This document shows positions 29,370 to 48,482 of a stretch of 64,000 nt of DNA, in pieces. Below the pieces are notes generated by a model, which saw only the letters and a program-made list of their open reading frames with translations, did no database searches and was not told where the DNA came from. The DNA lies in the NCBI RefSeq assembly GCF_000754815.1, contig NZ_KN150747.1:317209-381208 (forward strand), read 5' to 3'. How positions within the stretch are numbered: position 1 is the stretch's first letter; the number at the start of each line of letters is the position of its first letter. The stretch comes from Yersinia ruckeri ATCC 29473. GTDB lineage: Bacteria; Pseudomonadota; Gammaproteobacteria; Enterobacterales; Enterobacteriaceae. A program made the translations under genes and the position numbers.

Positions 29370-29957
29370 ATGAAAGTAGCAAAAGACCTAGTGGTCAGCC
29401 TGGCTTACCAGGTACGTACAGAAGACGGTGTTTTAGTTGATGAGTCTCCGGTGAGTGCGCCGTTGGACTACCTGCACGGACACGGTTCCCTGATTTCCGG
29501 TTTGGAAAATGCATTGGAAGGCCATGAAGCGGGCGACCGTTTTGATGTGCGTGTAAGTGCTGATGACGGTTACGGCAGCTATGATGAAAATCTGGTTCAG
29601 CGTGTACCGAAAGATGTATTTATGGGCGTTGACGAACTGGAAGTCGGTATGCGTTTCTTGGCTGACACTGATCAGGGCCCAGTGCCGGTAGAAATTACGG
29701 CAGTGGAAGATGAGCACGTTGTGGTTGATGGTAACCATATGCTGGCTGGTCAGGATCTGAACTTCCACGTTGAAGTTGTAGCTATCCGTGAAGCGACGGC
29801 TGAAGAGCTGCAACACGGCCATGTACACGGCGAACATGACCACGAACATGGCGACGGTTGCTGCGGTGGTCATGGACATGATCACGACCACGACCACGAC
29901 CATGATCACGGCAAACAAGGCGGTGGTTGCGGTAAAGGCGGTTGTGGCTGCCACTAA
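29370..29957 (+). CDS. slyD: FKBP-type proline isomerase and nickel chaperone SlyD
   Basis: A 195-residue cytoplasmic protein: FKBP domain interrupted by the insert-in-flap chaperone domain (residues 1-145), then a metal-binding tail rich in His, Asp, Cys and Gly (from about residue 148: repeated HDHDHDH, then GGGCGKGGCGCH). The tail binds nickel and serves hydrogenase and other metalloprotein assembly. The ATG at 29370 gives MKVAKDLVVSLAYQVR; GGAG lies 5 bases upstream. A terminator follows, shared with convergent slyX. Confidence 0.97.
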   Translation: MKVAKDLVVSLAYQVRTEDGVLVDESPVSAPLDYLHGHGSLISGLENALEGHEAGDRFDVRVSADDGYGSYDENLVQRVPKDVFMGVDELEVGMRFLADTDQGPVPVEITAVEDEHVVVDGNHMLAGQDLNFHVEVVAIREATAEELQHGHVHGEHDHEHGDGCCGGHGHDHDHDHDHDHGKQGGGCGKGGCGCH

Positions 29958-29975
29958 GGCATCACGCGTCAATAA

Positions 29976-30003
29976 AAAGCCAGCCGCAAGGCTGGCTTCT
30001 TTG
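29976..30003. terminator. terminator between slyD and slyX
   Basis: Perfect 9-bp stem AAGCCAGCC / GGCTGGCTT with loop GCAA, flanked by A-rich sequence before and CTTT after, between convergent genes; it can serve both strands. Confidence 0.85.
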
Positions 30004-30014
30004 CAATACCAACC

Positions 30015-30233
30015 TCAATAGTGAGGAGGCGGCGTTTCATCGGCCTGTGATGCCAACATTGATGGTTGAGAAGCCCGCAATTTATCCGTCAGCAAACGCA
30101 GATGTTCCCGCAGCTTGGTCATTTCCAACTGGTGCTCGGTCACAATCAGATTTAATTCTTCAATGGTCACTTCCTGAAACGCCAGGCGACTTTCCAGCAT
30201 TTCAAGCCGTTGTTCGAACAGCGACGCTTCCAT
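30015..30233 (-). CDS. slyX: SlyX family protein
   Basis: A 72-residue protein that is mostly one coiled-coil ([22 protein letters not shown] and on), ending in a proline-rich tail (ETPPPHY) typical of SlyX. Its function is unknown. The ATG at 30233 has GAGGAA 7 bases upstream; an in-frame extension of 44 residues upstream has no coding character. It is convergent with slyD. Confidence 0.93.
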   Translation of the reverse strand: MEASLFEQRLEMLESRLAFQEVTIEELNLIVTEHQLEMTKLREHLRLLTDKLRASQPSMLASQADETPPPHY

Positions 30234-30517
30234 AATATTTCCTCTCGTTATCCCTAGTGACGATTCTATAATTCTTGCATGCATTGACGCATGTTTGAAT
30301 GACAGACATATCCGAGATTCTACCCGTAAATGCCGCAAAATGCCTCGTACAGACGTGGACAACAAGAGAAAGGAAACTTATTGTGATAAAAAAAGTCGAA
30401 ATATCACTGAATACTGTCAGTACAGAGATTGTTTTGTCTTCGCACAGACAGTTATAGTACTAAAACTTACACAATCGTTGCTTGGGGTAAGAAGCCCCGG
30501 GCCAATTGGAGAAATGG

Positions 30518-31336
30518 ATGAAATCATTGTTTAAAGTAACCTTGCTGGCCACAACCATGGCACTGACCCTGAACGCAACTCAGGTTATGGCTGCTGACGC
30601 GGCAAAAACTCCTGAAGCGGCTGCAACGACTAACAGCAAGTTCAAAAATGACGACCAGCAATCCGCTTACGCGCTGGGTGCATCTTTGGGTCGTTATATG
30701 GACAACTCACTGAAAGAACAAGAAAAACTTGGAATAAAACTGGATAAAGACCAGCTAATCGCCGGTGTTCAAGACGCTTTCGCCAATAAAGCCAAGCTGA
30801 CTGATGAAGAAATTGAAAAAACGCTGCAAAGTTTTGAATCTCGTGTAAAAGCTTCTGCTCAGACAAAAATGGAGCAGGATGCGAAAGAAAATTCAGATAA
30901 AGGCACCAAATACCGTGACACCTTTGCGAAAGAGAAAGGCGTGAAGAAAACCGCTAGCGGCCTGCTGTATAAAGTTGAGAAACCGGGTGCTGGTGATGTG
31001 CTGAAAGACAGCGATACCGTCGTGGTCAACTACAAAGGTACTTTGACTGACGGCACGGTATTTGATGATTCATACAAACGTGGTGAGCCACTGTCTTTCC
31101 GTCTGGATGGCGTTATTCCAGGTTGGACTGAAGGCCTGAAGCAAATCAATAAAGGTGGCAAGATCACGCTGGTGATTCCACCTGAACTGGCTTATGGCAA
31201 AAATGGCGTCCCAGGCATCCCAGCTAACTCTACTCTGGTATTTGATGTAGAGCTGTTGGATGTGAAAGCTGCACCTAAAGCTGATGTAGCTGCGGAAAAA
31301 CCGGCTGCGGAAGTTGAAGCAAAAGCTAAAAAATAA
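30518..31336 (+). CDS. fkpA: periplasmic FKBP-type proline isomerase/chaperone FkpA
   Basis: A 272-residue exported folding factor. A signal peptide ends at VMA-ADA (about residue 25). An N-terminal helical dimerisation domain follows (SAYALGASLGRYMDNSLK and on), then the FKBP domain (VVVNYKGTLTDGTVFDDS, IPGWTEGLKQINKGGK). The C-terminal tail is Lys/Ala-rich, longer than needed for the fold. The ATG at 30518 has GGAG at 30507-30510. fkpA is under extracytoplasmic stress control in Escherichia; no sigma-E promoter was confirmed here. Confidence 0.96.
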   Translation: MKSLFKVTLLATTMALTLNATQVMAADAAKTPEAAATTNSKFKNDDQQSAYALGASLGRYMDNSLKEQEKLGIKLDKDQLIAGVQDAFANKAKLTDEEIEKTLQSFESRVKASAQTKMEQDAKENSDKGTKYRDTFAKEKGVKKTASGLLYKVEKPGAGDVLKDSDTVVVNYKGTLTDGTVFDDSYKRGEPLSFRLDGVIPGWTEGLKQINKGGKITLVIPPELAYGKNGVPGIPANSTLVFDVELLDVKAAPKADVAAEKPAAEVEAKAKK

Positions 31337-31360
31337 GCCGGTAGCGCTTATCTGACCATT

Positions 31361-31396
31361 AAAAACCGCTGCGAATTATTTTCGCGGCGGTTTTTG
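31361..31396 (+). terminator. terminator after fkpA
   Basis: Long stem AAAACCGCTGCGAA against TTCGCGGCGGTTTT (one wobble pair), ending in five T, 25 bases after the fkpA stop. Confidence 0.9.
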
Positions 31397-31586
31397 TATC
31401 CAGCACCGCATTTCACCTATCTTATCGTTGATAACTTGACGCTCATGGGTTGTGGGCTTAACGTCAATACCACGCGCAAACGCAAGGATTTTATCTTGGC
31501 ATATTTGCTAGACTAAAATTCAGGATATTGAGTTATGAGTCTGCCATTGCTATTGAGACAGGCTCTATATAGAGGATGTGTCTTCG

Positions 31587-32309
31587 ATGTCTAATTCGCT
31601 TCTAAGTGGCGAAACCAGTGAACTGGATTTACTGGATGAACGTCCGTTTAGTCAGACGGACTATGAAATACTGAAATCATACGAGGCCGTCGTTGATGGT
31701 TTGGCCATGTTGATTGGTGGACACTGCGAAATCGTCCTGCATTCCTTGGAAGACCTAAAGTGTTCAGCGGTCAGAATTGCCAACGGAGAGCACACTGGCC
31801 GACAGATTGGTTCGCCAATCACCGACCTGGCGTTGCGCATGTTGCATGATATGGCTGGCGCTGATAGTAGCGTATCCCGTGCTTATTTTACTCGGGCAAA
31901 AAGCGGCGTCCTGATGAAGTCCGTGACCATCGCCATTCGGAATCGCAGTCAACGAGTCATAGGTCTGCTGTGCATCAATATGAACCTGGATGTGCCTTTC
32001 TCACAAATTATTCAGACATTTATGCCGCCGGAAACGCAGGAAGTGCCTTCCTCGGTCAACTTTGCCTCCTCGGTGGACGATCTGGTGGCTCAAACCCTGG
32101 AATTCACCATTGAAGAGGTGAATGCGGATCGTAATGTGTCGAATAATGCGAAAAACCGTCAAGTAGTACTCAATCTTTATGAAAAGGGTATTTTTGATAT
32201 CAAGGATGCGATCAACCAGGTTGCCGAGCGCTTAAACATCTCTAAACATACAGTTTATCTCTATATCCGCCAATTCAAAAGCGGTGACCTGATAGGACAT
32301 GAACGCTGA
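31587..32309 (+). CDS. yheO: YheO-type transcriptional regulator upstream of tusDCB
   Basis: A 240-residue regulator, the same length as in Escherichia. The N-terminal part is the PAS-like YheO domain ([20 protein letters not shown]) and the C-terminal part is a helix-turn-helix ([19 protein letters not shown]). Target genes are not established; the conserved link to tusDCB suggests control of sulfur relay. I chose ATG 31587 because AGAGGA at 31571-31576 is then well spaced; a GTG at 31578 is too close. The stop codon overlaps the tusD start. Confidence 0.93.
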   Translation: MSNSLLSGETSELDLLDERPFSQTDYEILKSYEAVVDGLAMLIGGHCEIVLHSLEDLKCSAVRIANGEHTGRQIGSPITDLALRMLHDMAGADSSVSRAYFTRAKSGVLMKSVTIAIRNRSQRVIGLLCINMNLDVPFSQIIQTFMPPETQEVPSSVNFASSVDDLVAQTLEFTIEEVNADRNVSNNAKNRQVVLNLYEKGIFDIKDAINQVAERLNISKHTVYLYIRQFKSGDLIGHER

Positions 32310-32698
32310 TGCTGCGTTATTGTCTACTGGTTACCGGCCCGGCTTATGGAACTCAGCAAGCCACTAGTGCTTACCAATTTGCACAGGCTTTACTGGCGGC
32401 AGGGCACCAACTGGTGAGTGTCTTTTTCTATCGGGAAGGGGTGCTCAATGCCAATCAGCTCACCTCACCGGCCAGCGATGAGTTCGATCTGGTTCGGGCG
32501 TGGCAGCAGTTGGCAAAAACTGACAGCGTAGTGCTAAACGTATGCGTGGCAGCCGCGCTGCGACGAGGCGTCTGTGATGAGCATGAAGCCAACCAGCTTG
32601 GTCTGAGCCGCGCTAATCTACAACCCGGCTTCACCTTGAGTGGCTTGGGTTCATTGGCTGAAGCGGCGCTGACATGCGACCGTGTTGTACAATTTTAG
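32309..32698 (+). CDS. tusD: sulfurtransferase subunit TusD
   Basis: A 129-residue DsrE-family subunit of the TusBCD complex, which passes persulfide sulfur from TusA to TusE for tRNA 2-thiouridine synthesis by MnmA. The acceptor Cys is Cys79 in [14 protein letters not shown], equivalent to Cys78 in Escherichia. The ATG overlaps the last base of the yheO stop, and tusC starts 8 bases after its stop. Confidence 0.96.
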   Translation: MLRYCLLVTGPAYGTQQATSAYQFAQALLAAGHQLVSVFFYREGVLNANQLTSPASDEFDLVRAWQQLAKTDSVVLNVCVAAALRRGVCDEHEANQLGLSRANLQPGFTLSGLGSLAEAALTCDRVVQF

Positions 32699-32706
32699 GG
32701 ATGAGA

Positions 32707-33066
32707 ATGAAACGAATGGCTTTTGTTTTCACCCAAGGGCCACATGGTAATGCCAGTGGCCGTGAAGGACTGGATGCCTTACTTGCCACATCGGCACTCA
32801 GCGAAGATATCGGCGTTTTCTTTGTCTCGGACGGCGTATTCCAACTTTTGCCTCGGCAGCAACCGGAAAAGGTTCTCGCCAGAAACTATATTGCGACTTT
32901 TGGTGTCCTACCTTTGTATGACGTCGAAAAGTGCTATGTGTGTGAAACGGCGCTAAAACAACGTGGTCTGACCGAAGTCAGCGATTGGGTGTTGCAGGTT
33001 GAGAAATTATCGCCGGAAAAATTGCGTCTTCAATTGGCAACTTATGATGTTGTGCTGACATTTTGA
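32707..33066 (+). CDS. tusC: sulfurtransferase complex subunit TusC
   Basis: A 119-residue DsrF-like subunit of TusBCD. It matches Escherichia TusC ([19 protein letters not shown], then [11 protein letters not shown]). The ATG at 32707 has AGGG at 32697-32700; an ATG two codons earlier (32701) overlaps that site and is less likely. It sits between tusD and tusB in the usual order. Confidence 0.95.
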   Translation: MKRMAFVFTQGPHGNASGREGLDALLATSALSEDIGVFFVSDGVFQLLPRQQPEKVLARNYIATFGVLPLYDVEKCYVCETALKQRGLTEVSDWVLQVEKLSPEKLRLQLATYDVVLTF

Positions 33067-33085
33067 GCGTATCAGGATACTAAAC

Positions 33086-33373
33086 ATGTTGTATACCGTC
33101 AGCCGTTCACCTTTTCAATGCGATTTATCTGCGCTGTTAAGATTAACCACTGTTGGGGATGACATCCTGTTTTTACAGGATGGCGTATTAGCGACGCTTA
33201 GGGGTAGTGATGTTCTTAACATCTTGTTAAATAACTCAGCTTCGCTGTTTGTGTTGGAAAACGATTTGGCGGCCCGCGGTCTTATTGGTCAAAATTCAGA
33301 CAAAATTGCGGCAATCGGTTATAATGACTTCGTCGATTTAACCGCTAAACATCGTCAACACTTGGCATGGTAA
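33086..33373 (+). CDS. tusB: sulfurtransferase complex subunit TusB
   Basis: A 95-residue DsrH-like subunit of TusBCD, the same length as in Escherichia, opening [19 protein letters not shown] and ending RQHLAW. It is the last gene of the yheO-tusDCB operon; the str promoter starts 22 bases after its stop. Confidence 0.95.
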   Translation: MLYTVSRSPFQCDLSALLRLTTVGDDILFLQDGVLATLRGSDVLNILLNNSASLFVLENDLAARGLIGQNSDKIAAIGYNDFVDLTAKHRQHLAW

Positions 33374-33395
33374 TACGACTAATGCTGTATATTTC

Positions 33396-33884
<489 letters not shown>

Positions 33885-33965
33885 TGGTTCTCCGTTAAGT
33901 AAGGCCAAACATTTTCACTTTAATGTCAAAATAAACTCTTAGAGTTTTGGACAACCCTGAATTAA

Positions 33966-34451
<486 letters not shown>

Positions 34452-34547
34452 TCACCACGCTGTAGTCATGCTAACCATGCGGGCGCTTCAATTGGCCAAC
34501 CCGCATGGGTTAACTGAACTTGAACGCCCTAGGAATAGAGGAATCAA

Positions 34548-36656
34548 ATGGCTCGTACAACACCCATTGAGCGCTATCGTAATATCGGTATCAGTGCTCA
34601 CATCGACGCCGGTAAAACCACCACTACCGAACGTATTCTGTTCTACACCGGTGTAAACCATAAAATCGGTGAAGTTCATGACGGCGCTGCCACCATGGAC
34701 TGGATGGAACAGGAGCAGGAACGTGGTATTACCATCACTTCTGCTGCGACCACGGCCTTCTGGTCTGGTATGGCTAAGCAGTTTGAGCCACACCGCGTCA
34801 ACATCATTGACACCCCAGGACACGTTGACTTCACCATTGAAGTAGAACGTTCCATGCGTGTTCTTGATGGTGCTGTAATGGTTTACTGTGCTGTTGGTGG
34901 TGTTCAGCCGCAGTCTGAAACCGTATGGCGTCAGGCTAACAAATATAAAGTTCCACGCATTGCGTTCGTTAACAAAATGGACCGCATGGGTGCTAACTTC
35001 CTGAAAGTTGTTGGTCAGATTAAATCTCGTCTGGGCGCGAATCCAGTTCCATTGCAACTGGCAATCGGCGCGGAAGAGAAATTCACCGGTATTATTGACC
35101 TGGTGAAAATGAAAGCGATCAACTGGAATGAAGCTGATCAGGGCGTGACCTTCGAATATGAAGAGATCCCTGCAGACATGGTTGAACTGGCTGCTGAATG
35201 GCACCAGAACCTGGTTGAGTCTGCTGCTGAAGCTTCAGATGAGCTGATGGACAAATACCTGGGCGGCGAAGAGCTGACCGAGGCAGAAATCAAGAAAGCT
35301 CTGCGTCAACGCGTTCTGAACAACGAAATTATTCTGGTTACCTGTGGTTCTGCGTTTAAAAACAAAGGCGTACAGGCGATGCTGGATGCAGTTATCGAAT
35401 ACCTGCCAGCTCCAACTGATGTTGAAGCTATCAACGGTATTCTGGATGACGGTAAAGATACCCCGGCAGTTCGTCACTCAGCTGACAACGAGCCGTTCTC
35501 TGCACTGGCATTCAAAATTGCTACCGACCCGTTTGTGGGTAACCTGACCTTCTTCCGTGTGTACTCTGGTGTTGTAAACTCCGGCGACACCGTGTTGAAC
35601 TCAGTGCGTTCACAACGTGAGCGTCTGGGCCGTATCGTACAGATGCACGCCAACAAACGTGAAGAGATCAAAGAAGTTCGTGCAGGCGACATCGCAGCTG
35701 CAATCGGTCTGAAAGACGTGACTACTGGTGACACTCTGTGTGATCCAGCTAATCCGATCATCTTGGAACGTATGGAGTTCCCAGAACCGGTTATTTCTGT
35801 AGCTGTTGAACCAAAAACCAAAGCCGACCAAGAAAAAATGGGTATGGCTCTGGGTCGTCTGGCAAAAGAAGATCCATCATTCCGCGTTTGGACTGATGAA
35901 GAATCTGGTCAGACTATCATCGCAGGTATGGGTGAGCTGCACTTGGATATCTTGGTTGACCGTATGCGCCGCGAATTTAACGTGGAAGCAAACGTCGGTA
36001 AACCTCAGGTTGCTTACCGTGAAACTATCCGCGATACCGTTAAGGACGTGGAAGGTAAGCACGCTAAACAGTCAGGCGGTCGTGGTCAGTATGGTCATGT
36101 TGTTATCGACATGTCTCCATTACCACCGGGTGGCGCAGGCTATGAATTCGTCAACGAAATCGTTGGTGGTTCTATTCCTAAAGAGTTCATCCCGGCCGTT
36201 GATAAAGGTATCCAGGAACAGCTGAAAGCTGGTCCACTGGCAGGTTATCCGGTTGTAGACGTTAAAGTTCGTCTGCATTACGGTTCTTACCATGACGTTG
36301 ACTCCTCAGAATTGGCGTTTAAATTAGCCGGTTCTATTGCCTTTAAAGAAGGTTTCAAACGAGCTAAACCAGTTCTGCTTGAGCCAATCATGAAGGTTGA
36401 AGTCGAAACCCCAGAAGATTACATGGGTGACGTAATGGGCGACCTTAACCGTCGTCGCGGTATCATCGAAGGTATGGAAGATACTGCTACCGGTAAAACC
36501 GTTCGCGTCAAGGTTCCGTTGTCTGAAATGTTCGGTTATGCTACTGACCTGCGTTCTCAGACTCAGGGCCGTGCTTCTTACTCCATGGAATTCCTGGAGT
36601 ATGCTGAAGCACCTAGTAACGTCGCTAAAGCCGTTATCGAAGCCCGTGGCAAATAA
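34548..36656 (+). CDS. fusA: elongation factor G
   Basis: Translocase GTPase of 702 residues. G motifs: [12 protein letters not shown] (P-loop), ITITSAATT (switch I), [16 protein letters not shown] and GSAFKNKG. Domains II to V follow, with the domain IV loop at [15 protein letters not shown]. The Escherichia protein is 704 residues. Third gene of the str operon, 96 bases after rpsG. Confidence 0.99.
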   Translation: MARTTPIERYRNIGISAHIDAGKTTTTERILFYTGVNHKIGEVHDGAATMDWMEQEQERGITITSAATTAFWSGMAKQFEPHRVNIIDTPGHVDFTIEVERSMRVLDGAVMVYCAVGGVQPQSETVWRQANKYKVPRIAFVNKMDRMGANFLKVVGQIKSRLGANPVPLQLAIGAEEKFTGIIDLVKMKAINWNEADQGVTFEYEEIPADMVELAAEWHQNLVESAAEASDELMDKYLGGEELTEAEIKKALRQRVLNNEIILVTCGSAFKNKGVQAMLDAVIEYLPAPTDVEAINGILDDGKDTPAVRHSADNEPFSALAFKIATDPFVGNLTFFRVYSGVVNSGDTVLNSVRSQRERLGRIVQMHANKREEIKEVRAGDIAAAIGLKDVTTGDTLCDPANPIILERMEFPEPVISVAVEPKTKADQEKMGMALGRLAKEDPSFRVWTDEESGQTIIAGMGELHLDILVDRMRREFNVEANVGKPQVAYRETIRDTVKDVEGKHAKQSGGRGQYGHVVIDMSPLPPGGAGYEFVNEIVGGSIPKEFIPAVDKGIQEQLKAGPLAGYPVVDVKVRLHYGSYHDVDSSELAFKLAGSIAFKEGFKRAKPVLLEPIMKVEVETPEDYMGDVMGDLNRRRGIIEGMEDTATGKTVRVKVPLSEMFGYATDLRSQTQGRASYSMEFLEYAEAPSNVAKAVIEARGK

Positions 36657-36670
36657 GCTTTCGGGTTTAA

Positions 36671-37912
<1,242 letters not shown>

Positions 37913-37935
37913 TTTCTTTACTGATTAAGTTAGAA

Positions 37936-37958
37936 GGGCGCTCAGGCGCCCTTTTTTT
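37936..37958 (+). terminator. terminator of the str operon
   Basis: Stem GGGCGC / GCGCCC with loop TCAG and seven T, 23 bases after the tufA stop. Confidence 0.93.
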
Positions 37959-38039
37959 ATATAAAAAGAAAATAATCTTAATTGAAATAAAAAGCATTCC
38001 TATTTACACTTATGGCATTGATTAAGAAGTGAGCCTTAT

Positions 38040-38234
38040 ATGTACGTATGCCTGTGTAACGGAGTGTCTGACAAAGTTATCCGCAATGCTGTTCGTCAGC
38101 ACCATCCTCATACTTTGAAGCAATTACGCCAACTGGTTCCCATCGGTACTGACTGCGGAAAATGTATTCGACAAGCGAGAGAAATCTTGATTGAGGAGTG
38201 CGCGAATATTCCAGAAATGAATGACGTCGCTTAA
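38040..38234 (+). CDS. bfd: bacterioferritin-associated ferredoxin
   Basis: A 64-residue [2Fe-2S] protein that reduces bacterioferritin to release stored iron. The cluster ligands are Cys4, Cys6, Cys39 and Cys42 (MYVCLC, then GTDCGKC). It precedes bfr by 77 bases. In related bacteria bfd is turned on by iron limitation through Fur; no convincing Fur box was seen in the 81 bases upstream. Confidence 0.97.
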   Translation: MYVCLCNGVSDKVIRNAVRQHHPHTLKQLRQLVPIGTDCGKCIRQAREILIEECANIPEMNDVA

Positions 38235-38311
38235 AACATAACAGGGATAACATTCCCCACACTTTGCCATCTGGTACTACACTTTTAATACTGGAAGCGG
38301 GGAGGTTACCT

Positions 38312-38785
38312 ATGAAAGGCGATAAAAAAATAATTTCTCATCTCAATAAGCTACTCGGAAATGAGTTGGTTGCTATCAATCAGTATTTTCTTCACGCCCG
38401 AATGTTCAAAAACTGGGGGCTGATGCGCCTTAATGATAAGGAGTATCACGAGTCCATCGATGAAATGAAGCATGCGGATCGCTATATTGAACGTATTCTA
38501 TTTCTCGAAGGCATTCCTAACCTCCAGGATCTCGGCAAAATCAATATCGGTGAAGACGTTGAAGAAATGCTTAAATCAGATTTGGCATTAGAATTAAGCG
38601 GCGCGAAAGATTTACGTGAAGGTATCGCGTATGCGGATTCAATACATGACTATGTCAGCCGAGATCTGCTCAAGTCGGTTCTGACAGAAGAAGAAGAGCA
38701 TATAGACTGGTTGGAAACCGAACTGAGTCTCATTGAACGCTTGGGCATACAAAATTATTCTCAGGCACAACTCGCGAAAGAATAG
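38312..38785 (+). CDS. bfr: bacterioferritin
   Basis: A 157-residue haem-containing iron-storage protein that forms 24-subunit cages. All ferroxidase ligands are in place: Glu18, Glu51, His54, Glu94, Glu127 and His130; Met52 is the haem ligand. The ATG at 38312 has GGGGAGG 5 bases upstream. A long hairpin follows the stop. Confidence 0.98.
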   Translation: MKGDKKIISHLNKLLGNELVAINQYFLHARMFKNWGLMRLNDKEYHESIDEMKHADRYIERILFLEGIPNLQDLGKINIGEDVEEMLKSDLALELSGAKDLREGIAYADSIHDYVSRDLLKSVLTEEEEHIDWLETELSLIERLGIQNYSQAQLAKE

Positions 38786-38804
38786 CACCATGCGTACCGC
38801 ACGA

Positions 38805-38836
38805 ATAAGTGAGTATCAAATTGGATACTCACTTAT
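38805..38836. terminator. long hairpin after bfr
   Basis: A perfect 13-bp stem (ATAAGTGAGTATC, loop AAATTG, then the complement) 19 bases after the bfr stop. It lacks a T run but is strong enough to mark the transcript end or protect it from exonucleases. Confidence 0.6.
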
Positions 38837-38868
38837 GGCTATAACAAAGTGTGAAAATCGGTAGATCG

Positions 38869-39057
38869 TCACGACGCTGTTAATACATCCTTGCAGGCGC
38901 GTTCCGCGCTATCCGCAGTGCCAATGCTAACTCTTCTACCCGTCCTCAACACCAGAATTGCGTCGTCGATACCCAAGCTGTTATGTGGAACGATACCTGC
39001 ATCAGTCAACCTTCATTCCCGAGGTAGTTTGTTCGGGTTAATGTTTATCGGGTCCTG
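38869..39057 (-). pseudogene. unidentified gene remnant between bfr and the S10 operon
   Basis: The minus strand reads QDPININPNKLPRE, a stop, then LTDAGIVPHNSLGIDDAILV and LRTGRRVSIGTADSAERA, ending KDVLTAS and a stop. The composition looks like coding sequence broken by an internal TGA, with no start. I do not recognise the family. In Escherichia gspO lies between bfr and rpsJ, but this does not resemble a prepilin peptidase. Confidence 0.35.
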
Positions 39058-39101
39058 ATTGACAAACTTTGTAAGTTCTCGCATAGATTTTCAACAGTAG
39101 C

Positions 39102-39129
39102 TTGCTTACTTCCCTAATTTACGTATAAT
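39102..39129 (+). promoter_or_regulatory. S10 operon promoter
   Basis: TTGCTT (39102-39107), a 16-base spacer, and a consensus TATAAT (39124-39129) followed by GCGCG, about 180 bases before rpsJ. Position and form match the growth-rate-controlled S10 promoter of Escherichia. Confidence 0.85.
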
Positions 39130-39135
39130 GCGCGT

Positions 39136-39624
<489 letters not shown>

Positions 39625-39644
39625 TCAGGTCATTGAGCGATTGA

Positions 39645-41201
<1,557 letters not shown>

Positions 41202-41214
41202 GTCGGAGGAGTAA

Positions 41215-42042
<828 letters not shown>

Positions 42043-42053
42043 TTAGAGGATAA

Positions 42054-42335
<282 letters not shown>

Positions 42336-42340
42336 GGTAG

Positions 42341-44266
<1,926 letters not shown>

Positions 44267-44290
44267 TAGAGTAGCCAACTCGCATAGAAT

Positions 44291-44322
44291 AAACGGCTCA
44301 GAAAGTGAGCCGTTTATTTTTT
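44291..44322 (+). terminator. terminator between S10 and spc operons
   Basis: Perfect 10-bp stem AAACGGCTCA / TGAGCCGTTT with loop GAAAG, followed by ATTTTTTC. Confidence 0.9.
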
Positions 44323-44343
44323 CTACCCATAATTTGGAACCGG

Positions 44344-44352
44344 TGTTATAAT
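44344..44352 (+). promoter_or_regulatory. spc operon promoter (extended -10)
   Basis: TGTTATAAT gives a consensus TATAAT at 44347-44352 with the extended -10 TG two bases before it, followed by GCCGCGCCC as in the Escherichia spc promoter. The -35 is poor, which is consistent with an extended -10 promoter. It lies 80 bases before rplN. Confidence 0.85.
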
Positions 44353-44419
44353 GCCGCGCCCTCATTAGTGGGGCTTTTAAACGACCTATTCTGGGTCCTA
44401 AAGTAGTAGTTGACATTAG

Positions 44420-45682
<1,263 letters not shown>

Positions 45683-45695
45683 GGTAGGGTTACTG

Positions 45696-46001
45696 ATGGC
45701 TAAGCAATCAATGAAAGCACGCGAAGTCGTTCGCGTGAAACTAGCTGAAAAATACCGCGCTAAACGCGAGGAATTGAAAGCTATTATCTCTGGTGTGAAC
45801 TCTTCCGACGAAGATCGTTGGGATGCTGTTCTGAAGCTGCAGTCTCTGCCGCGTGATTCCAGCCCGTCCCGTCAGCGTAATCGCTGCAACCAAACTGGTC
45901 GTCCGCATGGTTTCCTGCGGAAGTTCGGGTTGAGCCGCATTAAAGTCCGTGAAACCGCAATGCGCGGTGAAATCCCGGGCCTTAGAAAGGCTAGCTGGTA
46001 A
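45696..46001 (+). CDS. rpsN: 30S ribosomal protein S14, zinc-free form
   Basis: S14 (101 residues). It lacks the CxxC zinc motif of the short form found in Gram-positives, so it is the zinc-independent enterobacterial type. The ATG at 45696 is 13 bases after rplE. Confidence 0.98.
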   Translation: MAKQSMKAREVVRVKLAEKYRAKREELKAIISGVNSSDEDRWDAVLKLQSLPRDSSPSRQRNRCNQTGRPHGFLRKFGLSRIKVRETAMRGEIPGLRKASW

Positions 46002-46027
46002 TTTCACCAATTGAATCACGGGAGTAA

Positions 46028-46426
<399 letters not shown>

Positions 46427-46440
46427 TTCGGGAGGAAAGA

Positions 46441-46974
46441 ATGTCTCGTGTTGCAAAAGCACCCGTCGTCATTCCTGCCGGCGTAGAGGTAAAACTCAAC
46501 GGTCAGGTTATTTCGATAAAGGGTAAAAACGGCGAGCTGACTCGTACCATCCATAGCTCCGTTGAAGTTAAGCAAGTAGAAAATACACTGACTTTCGCTC
46601 CATGCGAAGGCGCTGTAGACGGTTGGGCCCAAGCGGGTACCACTCGTGCATTGCTGAATTCAATGGTTATTGGTGTTACCGACGGCTTCACTAAAAAGCT
46701 TCAACTGGTAGGCGTAGGTTACCGTGCCGCAGTTAAAGGCAATGTGGTGAATTTAGCCTTAGGCTTCTCTCATCCAGTTGACCATGAATTGCCGGCTGGC
46801 ATCACTGCAGAGTGCCCGACCCAAACTGAAATCGTGCTGAAAGGCGCTGATAAGCAGGTGATTGGTCAGGTTGCGGCAGATTTACGTGCCTACCGTCGTC
46901 CTGAGCCTTATAAAGGCAAGGGTGTCCGTTACGCCGACGAAGTCGTGCGTACCAAAGAGGCTAAGAAGAAGTAA
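46441..46974 (+). CDS. rplF: 50S ribosomal protein L6
   Basis: L6 (177 residues), two repeated alpha/beta domains near the factor-binding site; opens [20 protein letters not shown]. rplR follows by 9 bases. Confidence 0.99.
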   Translation: MSRVAKAPVVIPAGVEVKLNGQVISIKGKNGELTRTIHSSVEVKQVENTLTFAPCEGAVDGWAQAGTTRALLNSMVIGVTDGFTKKLQLVGVGYRAAVKGNVVNLALGFSHPVDHELPAGITAECPTQTEIVLKGADKQVIGQVAADLRAYRRPEPYKGKGVRYADEVVRTKEAKKK

Positions 46975-47337
<363 letters not shown>

Positions 47338-47342
47338 GGTAG

Positions 47343-47855
<513 letters not shown>

Positions 47856-47857
47856 CC

Positions 47858-48037
47858 ATGGCAAAGACTATTAAAGTAACTCAAACAAAAAGCAGCATCG
47901 GTCGTTTGCCAAAGCACAAGGCAACTCTACTCGGTTTAGGTCTGCGTCGTATTGGTCATACTGTAGAGCGTGAGGATACTCCTGCTGTGCGTGGTATGGT
48001 CAACTTGGTTTCCTACATGGTTAAAGTTGAGGAGTAA
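47858..48037 (+). CDS. rpmD: 50S ribosomal protein L30
   Basis: L30 (59 residues): [20 protein letters not shown] at the start and VSYMVKVEE at the end, nearly the same as Escherichia. It fits exactly between rpsE (gap 2) and rplO (gap 3). Confidence 0.98.
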
Positions 48038-48040
48038 CAG

Positions 48041-48475
48041 ATGCGTTTAAATACTCTGTCTCCGGCTGATGGTGCCAAGCATGCGCCTAAGCGTGTAGGT
48101 CGTGGTATCGGTTCTGGCCTGGGTAAAACTGCCGGTCGTGGTCACAAAGGTCAGAACTCTCGTTCTGGCGGTGGCGTACGTCGTGGGTTTGAAGGTGGTC
48201 AGATGCCGTTATATCGTCGTCTGCCGAAATTCGGCTTCACCTCTCGCAAAGCGATGATCACGGCAGAAGTTCGTCTGTCTGAACTGGCTTTAGTGGAAGG
48301 CGACGTAATCGACCTGAACACGCTGAAAGCCGCTAACGTTGTTGGTACCCAGATTGAATTCGCGAAAGTTATGCTTTCTGGCGAAGTCACTCGTCCGGTA
48401 ACTCTGCGTGGTCTGCGTGTCACCAAAGGCGCTCGTGCTGCTATCGAAGCTGCTGGCGGTAAAATTGAGGAATAA
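48041..48475 (+). CDS. rplO: 50S ribosomal protein L15
   Basis: L15 (144 residues), a late assembly protein with a glycine-rich basic N-terminal half ([18 protein letters not shown]). Seven bases before secY. Confidence 0.99.
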   Translation: MRLNTLSPADGAKHAPKRVGRGIGSGLGKTAGRGHKGQNSRSGGGVRRGFEGGQMPLYRRLPKFGFTSRKAMITAEVRLSELALVEGDVIDLNTLKAANVVGTQIEFAKVMLSGEVTRPVTLRGLRVTKGARAAIEAAGGKIEE

Positions 48476-48482
48476 GTAGCAG

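Noticed and set aside
29860..29920. Short tandem CAC/GAC repeats that might look like an array
   Set aside because: These encode the His-rich metal-binding tail of SlyD. No CRISPR-like repeat-spacer pattern exists in the window.
29433..29972. Long minus-strand open frame (179 codons) across slyD
   Set aside because: It is antisense to a well-supported gene and its hydrophobic repeats come from reading the His/Asp codons backwards.
34488..35204. Minus-strand open frame of 238 codons across fusA
   Set aside because: Antisense to fusA; such frames arise from the strong codon bias of highly expressed genes. No ribosome site or known family.
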